A stretch of 39,050 nucleotides of DNA, taken from the NCBI RefSeq assembly GCF_007120195.1, contig NZ_SKOG01000042.1, positions 1-39,050 of the forward strand, read 5' to 3'. Made by a program: the position numbers and the translations under genes. Below the pieces are notes generated by a model. That model searched no databases, had not been told where the DNA came from, and worked only from the letters and a program-made list of their open reading frames with translations. This document shows positions 27,491-35,500 of this stretch, piece after piece. Positions within the stretch are counted from its first letter, which is position 1, and the number at the start of each line of letters is the position of its first letter. This stretch comes from Aquisalimonas sp. Its GTDB lineage: Bacteria; Pseudomonadota; Gammaproteobacteria; Nitrococcales; Aquisalimonadaceae.

Positions 27491-28192
27491 TCACCGCCCG
27501 CCAACGGCGGATTCCACAAAAGCGATCATGCCATCAGCGTAGTCGTCCACCGTGATCCTGCGGCGCCGGTATTTCCAGCGCTTGAGATACCACTCCTGGA
27601 GCAACGGCTTGATCAGCGCCGCGGTCAGCTCCGGATTCTCCACCCGGTACGCCCCCTGACTAATGCCCTCTTGCAGGAGCTCACTGATCAGTCGTTCCGT
27701 GCGCAGTTCGCCGGCGATGGCCCGCTCGCGCGCATCGGGATCGAAGTGTCGCGATTCCATATAGGAAAAATAGAACCAGGGCTGCAGGATCTCGGTGATG
27801 TAAACGTGGGTCCGCAACAGGTGCCGCAGCCGTTCCAGCGGCACGGTCAGGTGCTCGGGAATGCGCAAAGTGCGATTGACCACCACCTGCCCGTAACTCT
27901 GGATCATGCTCAATAGCCGATCCTTGCTCTCGATGTACGAGTACAGGGATCCCATACTGATACCCGTGGCCACGCTGAGATCCCGGACACTGGTGGCCTG
28001 AAAGCCATGCTGGTTGCTGAGTTCCAGGGTCGTGTCGAAGATGATCTGCAGTTTACGCAGCACCACGGCCTCCTTTTTGATACGGATGACAGCATGATGG
28101 CGCTCGAAGACCTCGCGCAGGAACTCATCCTGGTGGTTAGAGATCTTCCGGCGGAATGCCGGGTAGCCTTCGGTGCCGCGGGTCGTCGTCAT
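27491..28192 (-). CDS. TetR family transcriptional regulator
   Basis: The product has 233 residues from ATG 28192, whose ATGA overlaps the stop of the upstream phosphatase-like gene. The helix-turn-helix lies at about residues 66-92 (FQATSVRDLSVATGISMGSL then YSYIESKDRLL), so there is an N-terminal arm of about 45 residues (AFRRKISNHQDEFLREVFER) that most TetR proteins lack. The C-terminal ligand domain is rich in aromatic residues (QPWFYFSYMESRHFD), suiting a hydrophobic or acyl ligand. It most likely binds the 36-bp palindrome at 28907-28942 in front of its own transcription unit and represses the run down to 22641. Confidence 0.88.
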   Translation of the reverse strand: MTTTRGTEGYPAFRRKISNHQDEFLREVFERHHAVIRIKKEAVVLRKLQIIFDTTLELSNQHGFQATSVRDLSVATGISMGSLYSYIESKDRLLSMIQSYGQVVVNRTLRIPEHLTVPLERLRHLLRTHVYITEILQPWFYFSYMESRHFDPDARERAIAGELRTERLISELLQEGISQGAYRVENPELTAALIKPLLQEWYLKRWKYRRRRITVDDYADGMIAFVESAVGGR

Positions 28193-28890
28193 CGGCAAGT
28201 AATCAGCTCCGAGCGCTGCGGGCGCTCCAGATGGGGCACGGCGTTAAAATCCAGCAGACTGGCGACGTCACATCGACCGAAACGCACACGGGTCAGGGAG
28301 GTATTGTAGATTGTCCAGCCAAGCCGGACAGCCGTGTAGTCATCCAGCCCCAGTACCCGGCCCGTGAGCACGCCGATCACGCCCGCCGAGGTCACCACCG
28401 CCAGACGCGCACCACGTTGATGCTCCTTCATGACCTCATCGAGCGCCGCCCGGCAGCGCTCGCGAAATGCCGCCCACGGCTCGAGCCCGTCTCCACGGGG
28501 GAGCCGCTCCTTCACCCAGGCCTCCATGGCTTGGGCGTAAAAGCGCTCGAAAACCGGCCGGTCCGAATTGAGCAGCTCGCGGTCGGGCAAGCTGTCCGGA
28601 TCCTGCTGCCGCAGCCGACGCGCCCAGGCACGCAGCACCGGCTGATGCGCAAACTCGTCCAGACACGCCGACTGGCGTCCCTCCGGCGCCAGTTCGCCAC
28701 TGATGAGAATATCTGCAGTACTGCGCTGCCGGTGCAACAGGCCGCAGTAGATCACGTCAAAATGCAACCCCAACTCCCGCCAGTGGTCGCGCAGATACTG
28801 AGCTTGCCGCCACCCGGTGTCGGAGAGGCGGTCCTCGTTATCACTACCAAACAACGCCTGGCCGTGGCAAATCAGGTGTATTTCGAACAT
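28189..28890 (-). CDS. Histidine phosphatase superfamily protein with CHG in place of RHG
   Basis: The product has 233 residues from ATG 28890. It resembles small phosphoglycerate-mutase-like phosphatases: MFEIHLICHGQALFGSDNED, then RLSDTGWRQAQYLRDHW, VIYCGLLHRQRSTADILISG, and LAVVTSAGVIGVLTGRVLGL. The first motif normally reads LVRHG; here residue 8 is Cys (TGC) where the phosphate-binding Arg (CGC) is expected, one transition away. His9 is kept. Activity may be lost or altered. It is the first gene after the palindromic operator and is coupled to the TetR gene, so a regulatory or salvage role in the same pathway is possible. Confidence 0.78.
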   Translation of the reverse strand: MFEIHLICHGQALFGSDNEDRLSDTGWRQAQYLRDHWRELGLHFDVIYCGLLHRQRSTADILISGELAPEGRQSACLDEFAHQPVLRAWARRLRQQDPDSLPDRELLNSDRPVFERFYAQAMEAWVKERLPRGDGLEPWAAFRERCRAALDEVMKEHQRGARLAVVTSAGVIGVLTGRVLGLDDYTAVRLGWTIYNTSLTRVRFGRCDVASLLDFNAVPHLERPQRSELITCR

Positions 28891-28906
28891 GCTCTTGCGA
28901 TCCCAT

Positions 28907-28942
28907 GTCAATAATAGAGCGAGCGCTCGCTCTATTATTGAC
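28907..28942. promoter_or_regulatory. Perfect 36-bp palindrome, probable TetR operator
   Basis: The half-site GTCAATAATAGAGCGAGC (28907-28924) is followed at once by its exact reverse complement (28925-28942), with no spacer and no mismatch. It ends 16 bp before the ATG of the phosphatase-like gene, the head of the unit that encodes the TetR regulator. TetR dimers bind such symmetric sites. Its lack of a loop and of a T tract argues against a terminator for tsaB. Confidence 0.75.
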
Positions 28943-29047
28943 CGACTTAAGGGCCGGCGGCAACCCACACGACCCAATCTCATGGCAATGGCCGCCCCGC
29001 CCCGCGGAATCCAGCGCCCCGGAGCAGCGCCCAACGGATGGCCGAAT

Positions 29048-29755
29048 TCACGCTCGACCAGTGACACGGTCCCGCAGGTAGACGGGCACGGCGTCACGGG
29101 GAGTCACTGTCTGCCTGCGCGCCAGACGGTGGCGTGCAAACGGCAGCAGGTCTCGGGCATCCGGCAGGGCAACCTCATCCAACGCGGCCGGCGGCCCCAC
29201 CCGGGCGGCGAGTTCCTCGCCGTACACCTGCCAGCCCGTTCCCACGGCCACGGCATCATCCCAGGTTTCCGGCACCGTTAGCGCCCCCGGAGCACAGACC
29301 CGATCACGCGCAAGCGGCCGCATCAAACCACTGACTTCATCCAGACGGTAAGCTCCCCAGTACACCTCGCCCATGCGCGCGTCGAGAGCGCTCCACACAC
29401 GGCGGGCGCGAGAGCGTCGATGAGCCCCCTGCGCCATCACCGCAAGCGTCGACTCACCCACCACGGGTACGCGTGTCGCCCAGGCGATGCCCTGCACGAC
29501 CCCGGCGGCTATGCGCACACCCGTGAATGAACCGGGACCATGACACCAGGCCACGGCAGCGAGATTGGCGGGCATCAGCCCCAGCTCACCCATCACCTCA
29601 TCCACCAGCCCCAGCAATCGAGAGGCATGTTCCCGTGGGGTCACTTGGCAACGCCATGCCAACCGATCATTCGCTTCCAGTGCCACGGAACAGGCATCGG
29701 TGGCCGTATCCAGGGCGAGAATCGGCACAGTGTGAAAGTCTGGGACCTTGGTCAT
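29048..29755 (-). CDS. tsaB: tRNA threonylcarbamoyladenosine protein TsaB
   Basis: The product has 235 residues. The N-terminal ASKHA fold is clear: PILALDTATDACSVALEAND, REHASRLLGLVDEVMGELGL, AVAWCHGPGSFTGVRIAAGV, and GIAWATRVPVVGESTLAVMA. ALDARMGEVYWGAY follows. TsaB is the non-catalytic partner of TsaD in forming t6A37 in tRNAs that read ANN codons, in the cytoplasm. Here it is not next to rimI, and its upstream flank is a gene-poor stretch. The first eight residues before PILALDTA are non-conserved, so the start could be slightly later. Confidence 0.92.
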   Translation of the reverse strand: MTKVPDFHTVPILALDTATDACSVALEANDRLAWRCQVTPREHASRLLGLVDEVMGELGLMPANLAAVAWCHGPGSFTGVRIAAGVVQGIAWATRVPVVGESTLAVMAQGAHRRSRARRVWSALDARMGEVYWGAYRLDEVSGLMRPLARDRVCAPGALTVPETWDDAVAVGTGWQVYGEELAARVGPPAALDEVALPDARDLLPFARHRLARRQTVTPRDAVPVYLRDRVTGRA

Positions 29756-30056
29756 GGAATGCGCGCTCCTGGGGACAAGACCATGGCGATGCGCCCGGGC
29801 TCAGTCCTTCTCTGGAAATTCGAACTCCATTTCAAGCTGGACGCCATTCGCCAACGGATCCAGCGCCGCCCAGTACGGTTTGGGGAATGCCGCATCCCGG
29901 GACAATACTCCACCCGTGGCCTCGGGGAGTCAATACGATCTGGTAAACAATAAGAACTTAAAAATTGATTGGAAACAAGAGTAGAAAGCGTAAAAACAAT
30001 TCAAAAAGATCCTTATTGGATTACTTCTAACGTCACGCCTGAAACGAACGCCACGC

Positions 30057-30084
30057 TTGACTGAAGTGCTCAATAATGCTAGGG
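30057..30084 (+). promoter_or_regulatory. Possible sigma70-type promoter upstream of ectABC
   Basis: TTGACT (30057-30062) is followed after 17 bp by TAGGGT (30080-30085 region) with a TGC directly before it as an extended -10. It sits in the AT-rich segment. The leader to ectA would be about 280 nt and would pass through the CTAGTGTCC scar, which is long for such an operon, so another promoter closer to ectA is possible. Confidence 0.3.
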
Positions 30085-30188
30085 TTTTCGGCTCCCCAAA
30101 AACACGAGAGGTCAATTGTTGCGAGAGCCCAATCATTGGCTTACTGTGTAACGCCCGAGCCGGCCGCGCTGGTGGGTGAGGAGACGCT

Positions 30189-30201
30189 CCCCCTAGTGTC
30201 C
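30189..30201 (+). mobile_element. CTAGTGTCC scar upstream of ectABC (13-bp direct repeat, left copy)
   Basis: CCCCCTAGTGTCC is identical in all 13 bases and in orientation to 32895-32907 on the far side of ectABC. The following bases, TGT, also continue the match to the terminal repeat of the element at the window start (TAGTGTCCTGT), after which similarity stops. Confidence 0.55.
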
Positions 30202-30370
30202 TGTAACCACGCCTTGAAGCCACCGCGTCGGCCCCGAGAAAGCCCGTGCCATGCCGTTATAGGCGCCCGTGCACCGGGAAGCGCCCGGAACGGGTTGCGT
30301 CACAGCAAGACTGCGGCGCTGTGGTCGCGCCGGCTCTCCCAACGTCATAATCAGCACAGGGACCGTCACC

Positions 30371-30901
30371 ATGAGCGTGAACGACACCAAGTCTGTCAGC
30401 TTTCGTAACCCAAGCCTCGAGGACGGCGCAGCCATCTGGCGCGTGGCAAAGGATTCCGGTGTTTTGGACCTTAATTCCGCTTTTATGTATATGCTGTTGG
30501 CGAAGGAATTCGGCGATACCTGCATCGTTGCCGAACACGCCGATGAAGTGGTCGGCTTCGTGACAGGATTTCGGCCCCCGCAACGTCCAGGCAGCATCTT
30601 CCTGTGGCAAGTGGGCGTTGACGCGAGCATGCGTGGAGAAGGCCTTGGAGTACAACTGCTGACGGCCTTTCTGCAAAGCCCCGGTGCCCGGGGGGCAACC
30701 ATGCTGGAAACCACCATCGCCCCGTCCAACGAAGCGTCCCAGGCACTATTCACGGCGATCGCGCGGGACTTGGGCACCGACATCGTATCCGGCGAAGGGC
30801 TTCGCGCGGATCACTTCCCGCCGGAGGGGGATCACGAGGCCGAAGACTGGTACTACATCGGCCCATTCGACCCTGCCCGGCCCAGTCAGCTCGAGCTGTG
30901 A
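30371..30901 (+). CDS. ectA: Diaminobutyrate acetyltransferase EctA
   Basis: The product has 176 residues from ATG 30371, standard for EctA. GNAT features are seen in SVSFRNPSLEDGAAIWRVAK, LDLNSAFMYMLLAKEFGDTC, VGFVTGFRPPQRPGSIFLWQ, VDASMRGEGLGVQLLTAFLQ (acetyl-CoA loop) and TTIAPSNEASQALFTAIARD. It transfers acetyl from acetyl-CoA to L-2,4-diaminobutyrate, giving N-gamma-acetyldiaminobutyrate, the second step of ectoine synthesis. It is first in ectABC, 10 bp before ectB. It implies synthesis of a compatible solute under osmotic stress. Confidence 0.96.
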   Translation: MSVNDTKSVSFRNPSLEDGAAIWRVAKDSGVLDLNSAFMYMLLAKEFGDTCIVAEHADEVVGFVTGFRPPQRPGSIFLWQVGVDASMRGEGLGVQLLTAFLQSPGARGATMLETTIAPSNEASQALFTAIARDLGTDIVSGEGLRADHFPPEGDHEAEDWYYIGPFDPARPSQLEL

Positions 30902-30911
30902 GGACACACCT

Positions 30912-32258
30912 ATGACTCTCGATTACATGGACACCATCGGCCAGCACGAATCGGAGGTCCGCAGCTACATCCGCGGCTTCCCCACTACGTTCGCCAAAGC
31001 CCGCGGATCGTACATCTTCGATGCCAACGGCGTGGCGTATCTCGACTTCTTCGCTGGCGCGAGCGTGCTCAACTATGGACACAATCACCCGGAACTCAAG
31101 AAGGCCCTCATCGACTATCTCGCCGAAGACAACATCACGCACAGCCTCGACATGGCAAGCGTCGCCCGGGCGGAGTTCCTGGAGACTTTCAACCGCCTGA
31201 TCCTTGAGCCGCGGAACATGCAATACAAGGTCCAACTCCCCGGCCCCACTGGCACCAACGCTGTGGAAGCGGCACTCAAGCTGGCCCGCAAGGTCAAGGG
31301 ACGGGAGAAGGTGCTCGCGTTCACCAACGCCTTTCACGGCATGACGCTGGGCTCGCTGGCCGTCACCGGCAACGGCTTCAAGCGCAAGGGCGCCGGCCTG
31401 ACACTCAACGGCGCCGAACACATGCCCTTCGATCATTACATGGGCCCGGGCTACAACACGCTAGACTACATCGACCGCGTGCTGGCCGACTCCGGCTCCG
31501 GTATCGACCGACCCGCCGCTGTCATCACCGAGACGGTCCAGGCGGAAGGGGGCGTGAACGTGGCCGACCTGGATTGGCTTAAGGCCCTGGAACAGCTGTG
31601 CCGCAAGTACAATATGCTGCTCATAGTCGACGACATCCAGACCGGCCTGGGTCGCTGCGGCCATTTCTTCAGCTTCGAAGAGGCCGGGATCAGCCCGGAC
31701 CTCATCACCCTCTCCAAGTCCCTGAGCGGCTATGGCCTGCCGCTTGCCATCACCCTGATTAAACCGGAGTACGATATCTGGGCACCCGGCGAGCATAACG
31801 GCACATTCCGCGGCCAGAACCCGTCGTTCGTCACCGCGCGCCGGACCCTGGAACTGTTCTGGTCCGACGACACGTTCGAGCAGGACATCGCCCGCAAAGG
31901 CAAGCGCATGGCGGACTTTCTGGGCGGCCTCGTGAGCCGCTACCCCGAGGCGCGCGGCTGCTCGCGTGGTCGCGGCATGATGCAGGCGATCGAGTTTGCC
32001 CACACGCCGCTCGCCGAGAAGATCTCCGAAGTGGCCTTCCGCAACGGCCTCATTATTGAAACAGCAGGCACGGATGACCAGGTTCTGAAGCTGCTTCCGC
32101 CTTGCACCATCGAAGATGCGGACCTGGAAAAAGGTCTTGAGCTCATTGAGACGAGTCTCGTGTCGGCCATGAACGAACTCGGCATCGCGCAGGCGGACGG
32201 CGGGAGCATGCCCCGGCGCCGCGCCGGGCAGACGAATCGGTTGTCCAGCGCCGGCTGA
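30912..32258 (+). CDS. ectB: Diaminobutyrate-2-oxoglutarate transaminase EctB
   Basis: The product has 448 residues, about 20-25 more than typical EctB. It is a class III PLP aminotransferase: SYIFDANGVAYLDFFAGASV, GPTGTNAVEAALKLARKVKG, FTNAFHGMTLGSLAVTGN, VDDIQTGLGRCGHFFSFE with the PLP-ring Asp, and TLSKSLSGYG with the Schiff-base Lys269. It makes L-2,4-diaminobutyrate from aspartate-beta-semialdehyde and glutamate, the first step. The extra tail after NELGIAQ (ADGGSMPRRRAGQTNRLSSA) is unlike the acidic end of other EctB proteins. Its codons include a CCCGGCG/CGCCGGG hairpin, suggesting loss of the original stop. Confidence 0.96.
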   Translation: MTLDYMDTIGQHESEVRSYIRGFPTTFAKARGSYIFDANGVAYLDFFAGASVLNYGHNHPELKKALIDYLAEDNITHSLDMASVARAEFLETFNRLILEPRNMQYKVQLPGPTGTNAVEAALKLARKVKGREKVLAFTNAFHGMTLGSLAVTGNGFKRKGAGLTLNGAEHMPFDHYMGPGYNTLDYIDRVLADSGSGIDRPAAVITETVQAEGGVNVADLDWLKALEQLCRKYNMLLIVDDIQTGLGRCGHFFSFEEAGISPDLITLSKSLSGYGLPLAITLIKPEYDIWAPGEHNGTFRGQNPSFVTARRTLELFWSDDTFEQDIARKGKRMADFLGGLVSRYPEARGCSRGRGMMQAIEFAHTPLAEKISEVAFRNGLIIETAGTDDQVLKLLPPCTIEDADLEKGLELIETSLVSAMNELGIAQADGGSMPRRRAGQTNRLSSAG

Positions 32259-32388
32259 AGGGCGTAGGCTGCGCGGTGGCGACTGGTCCATTGGGGGTTA
32301 TGTTCGTCTTCATTGAAGCGAATAGGGGCGATCGGTCGCTACGCGAGCCTGTTGCGCCAATACTCATGACACCAAGGGAGAATACCGA

Positions 32389-32778
32389 ATGAAAATTGTC
32401 AGAATCGAAGACATCCGGGGCACCGAGCGCGAAGTTCAGGGCGAAGGCTGGACCAGCTACCGTTTACTACTCAAAAAAGACGGTATGGGTTTTTCCTACC
32501 ATGAAACCATCATCCCCGCCGGAGCGGAACTTCACCTGTGGTACAAAAACCACCTGGAGGCGGTCTACTGTGTCGCGGGTAACGGCAGCATCGAGGACCT
32601 CGCAACCGGCGAAGTCCACGAGATCTACGATGGCGTGCTCTATGCGCTGGACAAGAATGATCGCCACATCCTGCGCGGGGGCACAGAGGACATGCGCCTG
32701 ATCTGCACCTTCAACCCCCCTGTCTCTGGCCGCGAGACCCATGACGCGGAGGGCTCCTACAATCTTGTCGAAGAATAA
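32389..32778 (+). CDS. ectC: L-ectoine synthase EctC
   Basis: The product has 129 residues, exactly the usual size. It is a cupin: [60 protein letters not shown] (metal and substrate region), [20 protein letters not shown] and [19 protein letters not shown]. It closes the ring of N-gamma-acetyldiaminobutyrate to ectoine. GGGAG lies 8 bp before the ATG. The 130-bp gap after ectB is wider than between ectA and ectB. No ectD (hydroxyectoine) or dedicated aspartokinase gene follows. Confidence 0.97.
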   Translation: MKIVRIEDIRGTEREVQGEGWTSYRLLLKKDGMGFSYHETIIPAGAELHLWYKNHLEAVYCVAGNGSIEDLATGEVHEIYDGVLYALDKNDRHILRGGTEDMRLICTFNPPVSGRETHDAEGSYNLVEE

Positions 32779-32822
32779 CGAGTGCTGCGCGACGGCGCGG
32801 GCGCAGCGCGAGCATGCACAAA

Positions 32823-32844
32823 GGCGGACGCATTCGCGTCCGCC
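32823..32844 (+). terminator. Hairpin downstream of ectC
   Basis: GGCGGACGC (32823-32831) pairs perfectly with GCGTCCGCC (32836-32844) around an ATTC loop, 45 bp after the ectC stop. The stem is strong, but the following bases (GTCTCCATCC) are not T-rich, so termination would be imperfect. Confidence 0.55.
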
Positions 32845-32894
32845 GTCTCCATCCCCGCCACGTCACCTTGACATCAGCCCCTGGAAACCTCAAG

Positions 32895-32907
32895 CCCCCT
32901 AGTGTCC
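32895..32907 (+). mobile_element. CTAGTGTCC scar downstream of ectABC (13-bp direct repeat, right copy)
   Basis: CCCCCTAGTGTCC repeats 30189-30201 exactly and in the same orientation. Together the two copies bracket ectABC and its flanks (2.7 kb). The bases after it (GACAG) differ from the other copies. Confidence 0.55.
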
Positions 32908-33075
32908 GACAGTTTCTTCAGCAATGACGAGGTGACGCAGCTCATCCGGGAACTCAGCCAGCTGTGCAACGATGCCGGTTGAAGGGCGAGGGGGTGTGCA
33001 GCACCTGAGCCCTAACGACCGGCGCCGTGGTTCAATGTCCTGCAGTGCTCCGCATGGGGTTACATTGACTGCCCA

Positions 33076-33106
33076 TTGACATTCCAATTATTGGAAGGTC
33101 TATGTT
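33076..33106 (+). promoter_or_regulatory. CueR-type copper-responsive promoter of copA
   Basis: TTGACA (33076-33081) and TATGTT (33101-33106) are separated by 19 bp, the over-long spacing of MerR-family promoters. The spacer contains the perfect dyad TTCCAATTATTGGAA (33082-33096). CueR bound there would twist the DNA in the presence of Cu(I) so that RNA polymerase can initiate. The copA ATG is 33 bp downstream. Confidence 0.85.
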
Positions 33107-33139
33107 GCTGCGCAGACGCGACGATGGGAGAGTCCACAC

Positions 33140-35467
33140 ATGGCAAGCAATAACGCGCCGGCGACGGTCACACTCAGCATCGCTGGGATGAACTGCGGCT
33201 CCTGTGTGAGCCGAGTCGAGGGTGCGCTGCGCAGTGTCCCTGGGGTGCTGGAGGCGGCGGCCAACCTCGCAACGCAAAAAGTGACGTTTCGCGTGCTGGC
33301 GGATAGTGTGCGGACAACGGACCTCGTCGACGCCCTGGCGCGCGCCGGCTACCAGGGCGCACCGTTAGACGATACCAGCGAACCGGCCGAGGGGGACGAC
33401 ACCGCCCAAGCGCAGGAGATCCGCCGCCTCAAACACGGGGTTGGCATTGCCGCCGCGCTCACGGCGCCGATTGTCGTCCTGGACATGAGCGGACACTTTA
33501 TTCCAGCCATGCACCATCTGCTGCAGCAGACCATCGGCCAGCAGAACCTGTTCTACCTCTTCTTCGTCCTCGCCAGCATGGTGCAGTTCGGTCCGGGCCT
33601 GCGCTTCTACCGGCACGGCTGGCCGGCGCTGGTACGCGGTCGCCCGGATATGAACTCCCTGGTGATGCTGGGGACCAGCGCGGCATGGGGCTACTCGGTG
33701 GTCGCGACCTTCCTGCCGCAGGTGCTGCCGGCCGGTACCGCCCACGTCTACTTTGAGGCCTCGGCGGTGATCATTACCCTGATCCTGGTTGGCCGCTACC
33801 TGGAGGCCATCGCCAAGGGCCGCACCGGCGAGGCCATCAAACGCCTGCTGAGCCTCCAGGCAAAGACGGCCCGGGTGGCGCGCGATGGCGAGGAGCGCGA
33901 GATCGCGGTGGACGAGGTCGTCGTCGGCGACATTGTCATCGTCCGGCCCGGGGAGCAGATCCCGGTGGATGGTGTGCTGGTCGACGGCAGCTCCTATGTC
34001 GATGAATCCATGGTCACCGGTGAGCCCGTCCCCGTACAAAAGGTGCACGGCGGCGAGGTCATCGGCGGCACCATCAACAAGACCGGCAGCCTGACGTTCC
34101 GGGCCACAAAAGTCGGCGCCGACACCCTGCTCGCGCAGATCGTGCGCATGGTCGAGCAGGCCCAGGGCTCCAAGCTCCCCATACAGGCCCTGGTGGACCG
34201 GTTCACCAATTATTTCGTTCCCGTGGTGATCGCAATCGCTGTGCTCACCTTCGGTATCTGGCTGCTGGCCGGGCCCGCGCCCGCGCTGACCTTTGCGCTG
34301 GTGAACGCGGTGGCGGTGCTGATCATCGCCTGCCCCTGCGCCATGGGGCTCGCGACGCCGACCTCCATCATGGTCGGCACCGGCAAGGCGGCGGAGATGG
34401 GGGTGCTGTTTCGCAAAGGAGAAGCGCTTCAGCTGTTACGCAATGCCGAGGTTGTTGCCCTGGACAAGACGGGCACGCTGACCCTTGGGCGCCCCGAGTT
34501 GACGGAGCTGGAAGTCATCGCCGGCCTGGATGAAACCCAGGTGCTTGGATTGATTGCCTCGGCCGAGCACCGCTCGGAGCACCCCATCGCGCAGGCCATC
34601 GTCAACGGCGCCAGGGCGCGGGGCGCGGTGCTCTACCCCAGCGAGGCCTTCGACGCCCGCCCCGGGCTGGGCATCAGGGCACGAATCGGGGAGCACACCG
34701 TCCAGGTGGGCTCGGGTCGTTACATGGGCGAACTGGGCCTGAGCCTGGAGGCCTTCGCCGGCGTGTCTACGCGGCTCGCCGACGAGAGCAAGACACTGCT
34801 GTACGCCGCGGTTGACGGGCGGCTGGCGGCCCTCGCCGCGGTGGCGGACCCGATCAAGGCATCGACCTCCGCGGCCGTCGCGGCCCTGCGTGCCGAAGGC
34901 CTGCGAGTGACAATGATCACTGGAGACAATCAGCGCACGGCTCAGGCGATCGCGCGGCAGCTCGGTATCGATGAGGTGGTGGCGGAAGTGCTGCCGGCCG
35001 GCAAGGTGGACGCGGTCCGAGACCTGCAACGGACAGGCGCCAGGGTAGCGTTCGTCGGTGATGGCATCAACGATGCCCCGGCGCTGGCACAGGCCGACGT
35101 GGGGCTGGCCCTCGGCACCGGCACCGGCACCGACATTGCCATCGAGTCGGCGGATGTGGTGCTGATGTCCGGGGACCTGCGCAATGTCCCCAACGCCATC
35201 GCGCTGTCCAAGGCGACGATCCGCAATATCAAACAAAACCTGTTCTGGGCGTTTGCCTACAACACCAGCCTGATCCCCGTGGCTGCGGGGGTGCTTTACC
35301 CGGCTCTGGGGATTCTGCTCTCGCCGATCTTCGCGGCAGTGGCCATGGCGGCGTCGAGCGTCTGCGTGCTCACCAACGCGCTGCGGCTCAAGCGCTTCGA
35401 GCCCCCCATATCGATCGAGGCCGAAGCAGACAAGACACGAACCGGGGACGTCGCCCATGCGGCATAA
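33140..35467 (+). CDS. copA: Cu(I)-exporting P1B-type ATPase CopA
   Basis: The product has 775 residues. A single N-terminal heavy-metal domain has GMNCGSC (Cys19, Cys22). Eight membrane helices are expected; CPC at 398-400 in the sixth is the transport site for Cu(I). TGEPVPV is the actuator motif, DKTGTLT (Asp442) the phosphorylation site, HP in [10 protein letters not shown] the nucleotide-binding marker, and [20 protein letters not shown] the hinge. The last helices carry the YN and MAxSS motifs ([27 protein letters not shown]). It pumps Cu(I), and probably Ag(I), from cytoplasm to periplasm. It is expressed from the CueR promoter just upstream. Confidence 0.96.
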   Translation: MASNNAPATVTLSIAGMNCGSCVSRVEGALRSVPGVLEAAANLATQKVTFRVLADSVRTTDLVDALARAGYQGAPLDDTSEPAEGDDTAQAQEIRRLKHGVGIAAALTAPIVVLDMSGHFIPAMHHLLQQTIGQQNLFYLFFVLASMVQFGPGLRFYRHGWPALVRGRPDMNSLVMLGTSAAWGYSVVATFLPQVLPAGTAHVYFEASAVIITLILVGRYLEAIAKGRTGEAIKRLLSLQAKTARVARDGEEREIAVDEVVVGDIVIVRPGEQIPVDGVLVDGSSYVDESMVTGEPVPVQKVHGGEVIGGTINKTGSLTFRATKVGADTLLAQIVRMVEQAQGSKLPIQALVDRFTNYFVPVVIAIAVLTFGIWLLAGPAPALTFALVNAVAVLIIACPCAMGLATPTSIMVGTGKAAEMGVLFRKGEALQLLRNAEVVALDKTGTLTLGRPELTELEVIAGLDETQVLGLIASAEHRSEHPIAQAIVNGARARGAVLYPSEAFDARPGLGIRARIGEHTVQVGSGRYMGELGLSLEAFAGVSTRLADESKTLLYAAVDGRLAALAAVADPIKASTSAAVAALRAEGLRVTMITGDNQRTAQAIARQLGIDEVVAEVLPAGKVDAVRDLQRTGARVAFVGDGINDAPALAQADVGLALGTGTGTDIAIESADVVLMSGDLRNVPNAIALSKATIRNIKQNLFWAFAYNTSLIPVAAGVLYPALGILLSPIFAAVAMAASSVCVLTNALRLKRFEPPISIEAEADKTRTGDVAHAA

Positions 35468-35500
35468 TGCGTCCGTGGAGACTGGCAACGGGAGGCAGCG

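Larger units (their letters stand above)
29756..30370. other. Gene-poor, partly AT-rich stretch upstream of ectA
   Basis: No supported gene lies in these 615 bp. Near tsaB, a minus-strand frame closed at 29801-29803 ends DAAFPKPYWAALDPLANGVQ and LEMEFEFPEKD, which looks like a real protein C terminus, but I cannot name it and it has no upstream continuation. About 29935-30110 is strikingly AT-rich compared with its surroundings. A promoter-like pair (30057-30084) and a CCTAGTGTCC scar (30192-30201) lie between it and ectA. Confidence 0.5.
32779..33139. other. Intergenic region between ectC and copA
   Basis: These 361 bp hold a hairpin (32823-32844), a CCTAGTGTCC scar (32895-32907), a short open stretch after the scar that would read FFSNDEVTQLIRELSQLCND and stop near 32983 (possibly a dead gene tail, not identified), and the CueR-type copA promoter (33076-33106). 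I see no complete gene. Confidence 0.5.

Noticed and set aside
28907-28942. Palindrome as rho-independent terminator of tsaB
   Set aside because: It has no loop and no T tract, lies over 100 bp after tsaB, and is much closer to the next start codon; an operator fits better.
30269-30370. Upstream extension of the ectA frame
   Set aside because: The extra residues before MSVNDTK are Arg-rich and non-conserved; the protein length from ATG 30371 matches the EctA family.
30684-30911. Upstream extension of the ectB frame
   Set aside because: It overlaps ectA in another frame; EctB begins at MTLDYMDTIG, ATG 30912, with AGGA upstream.
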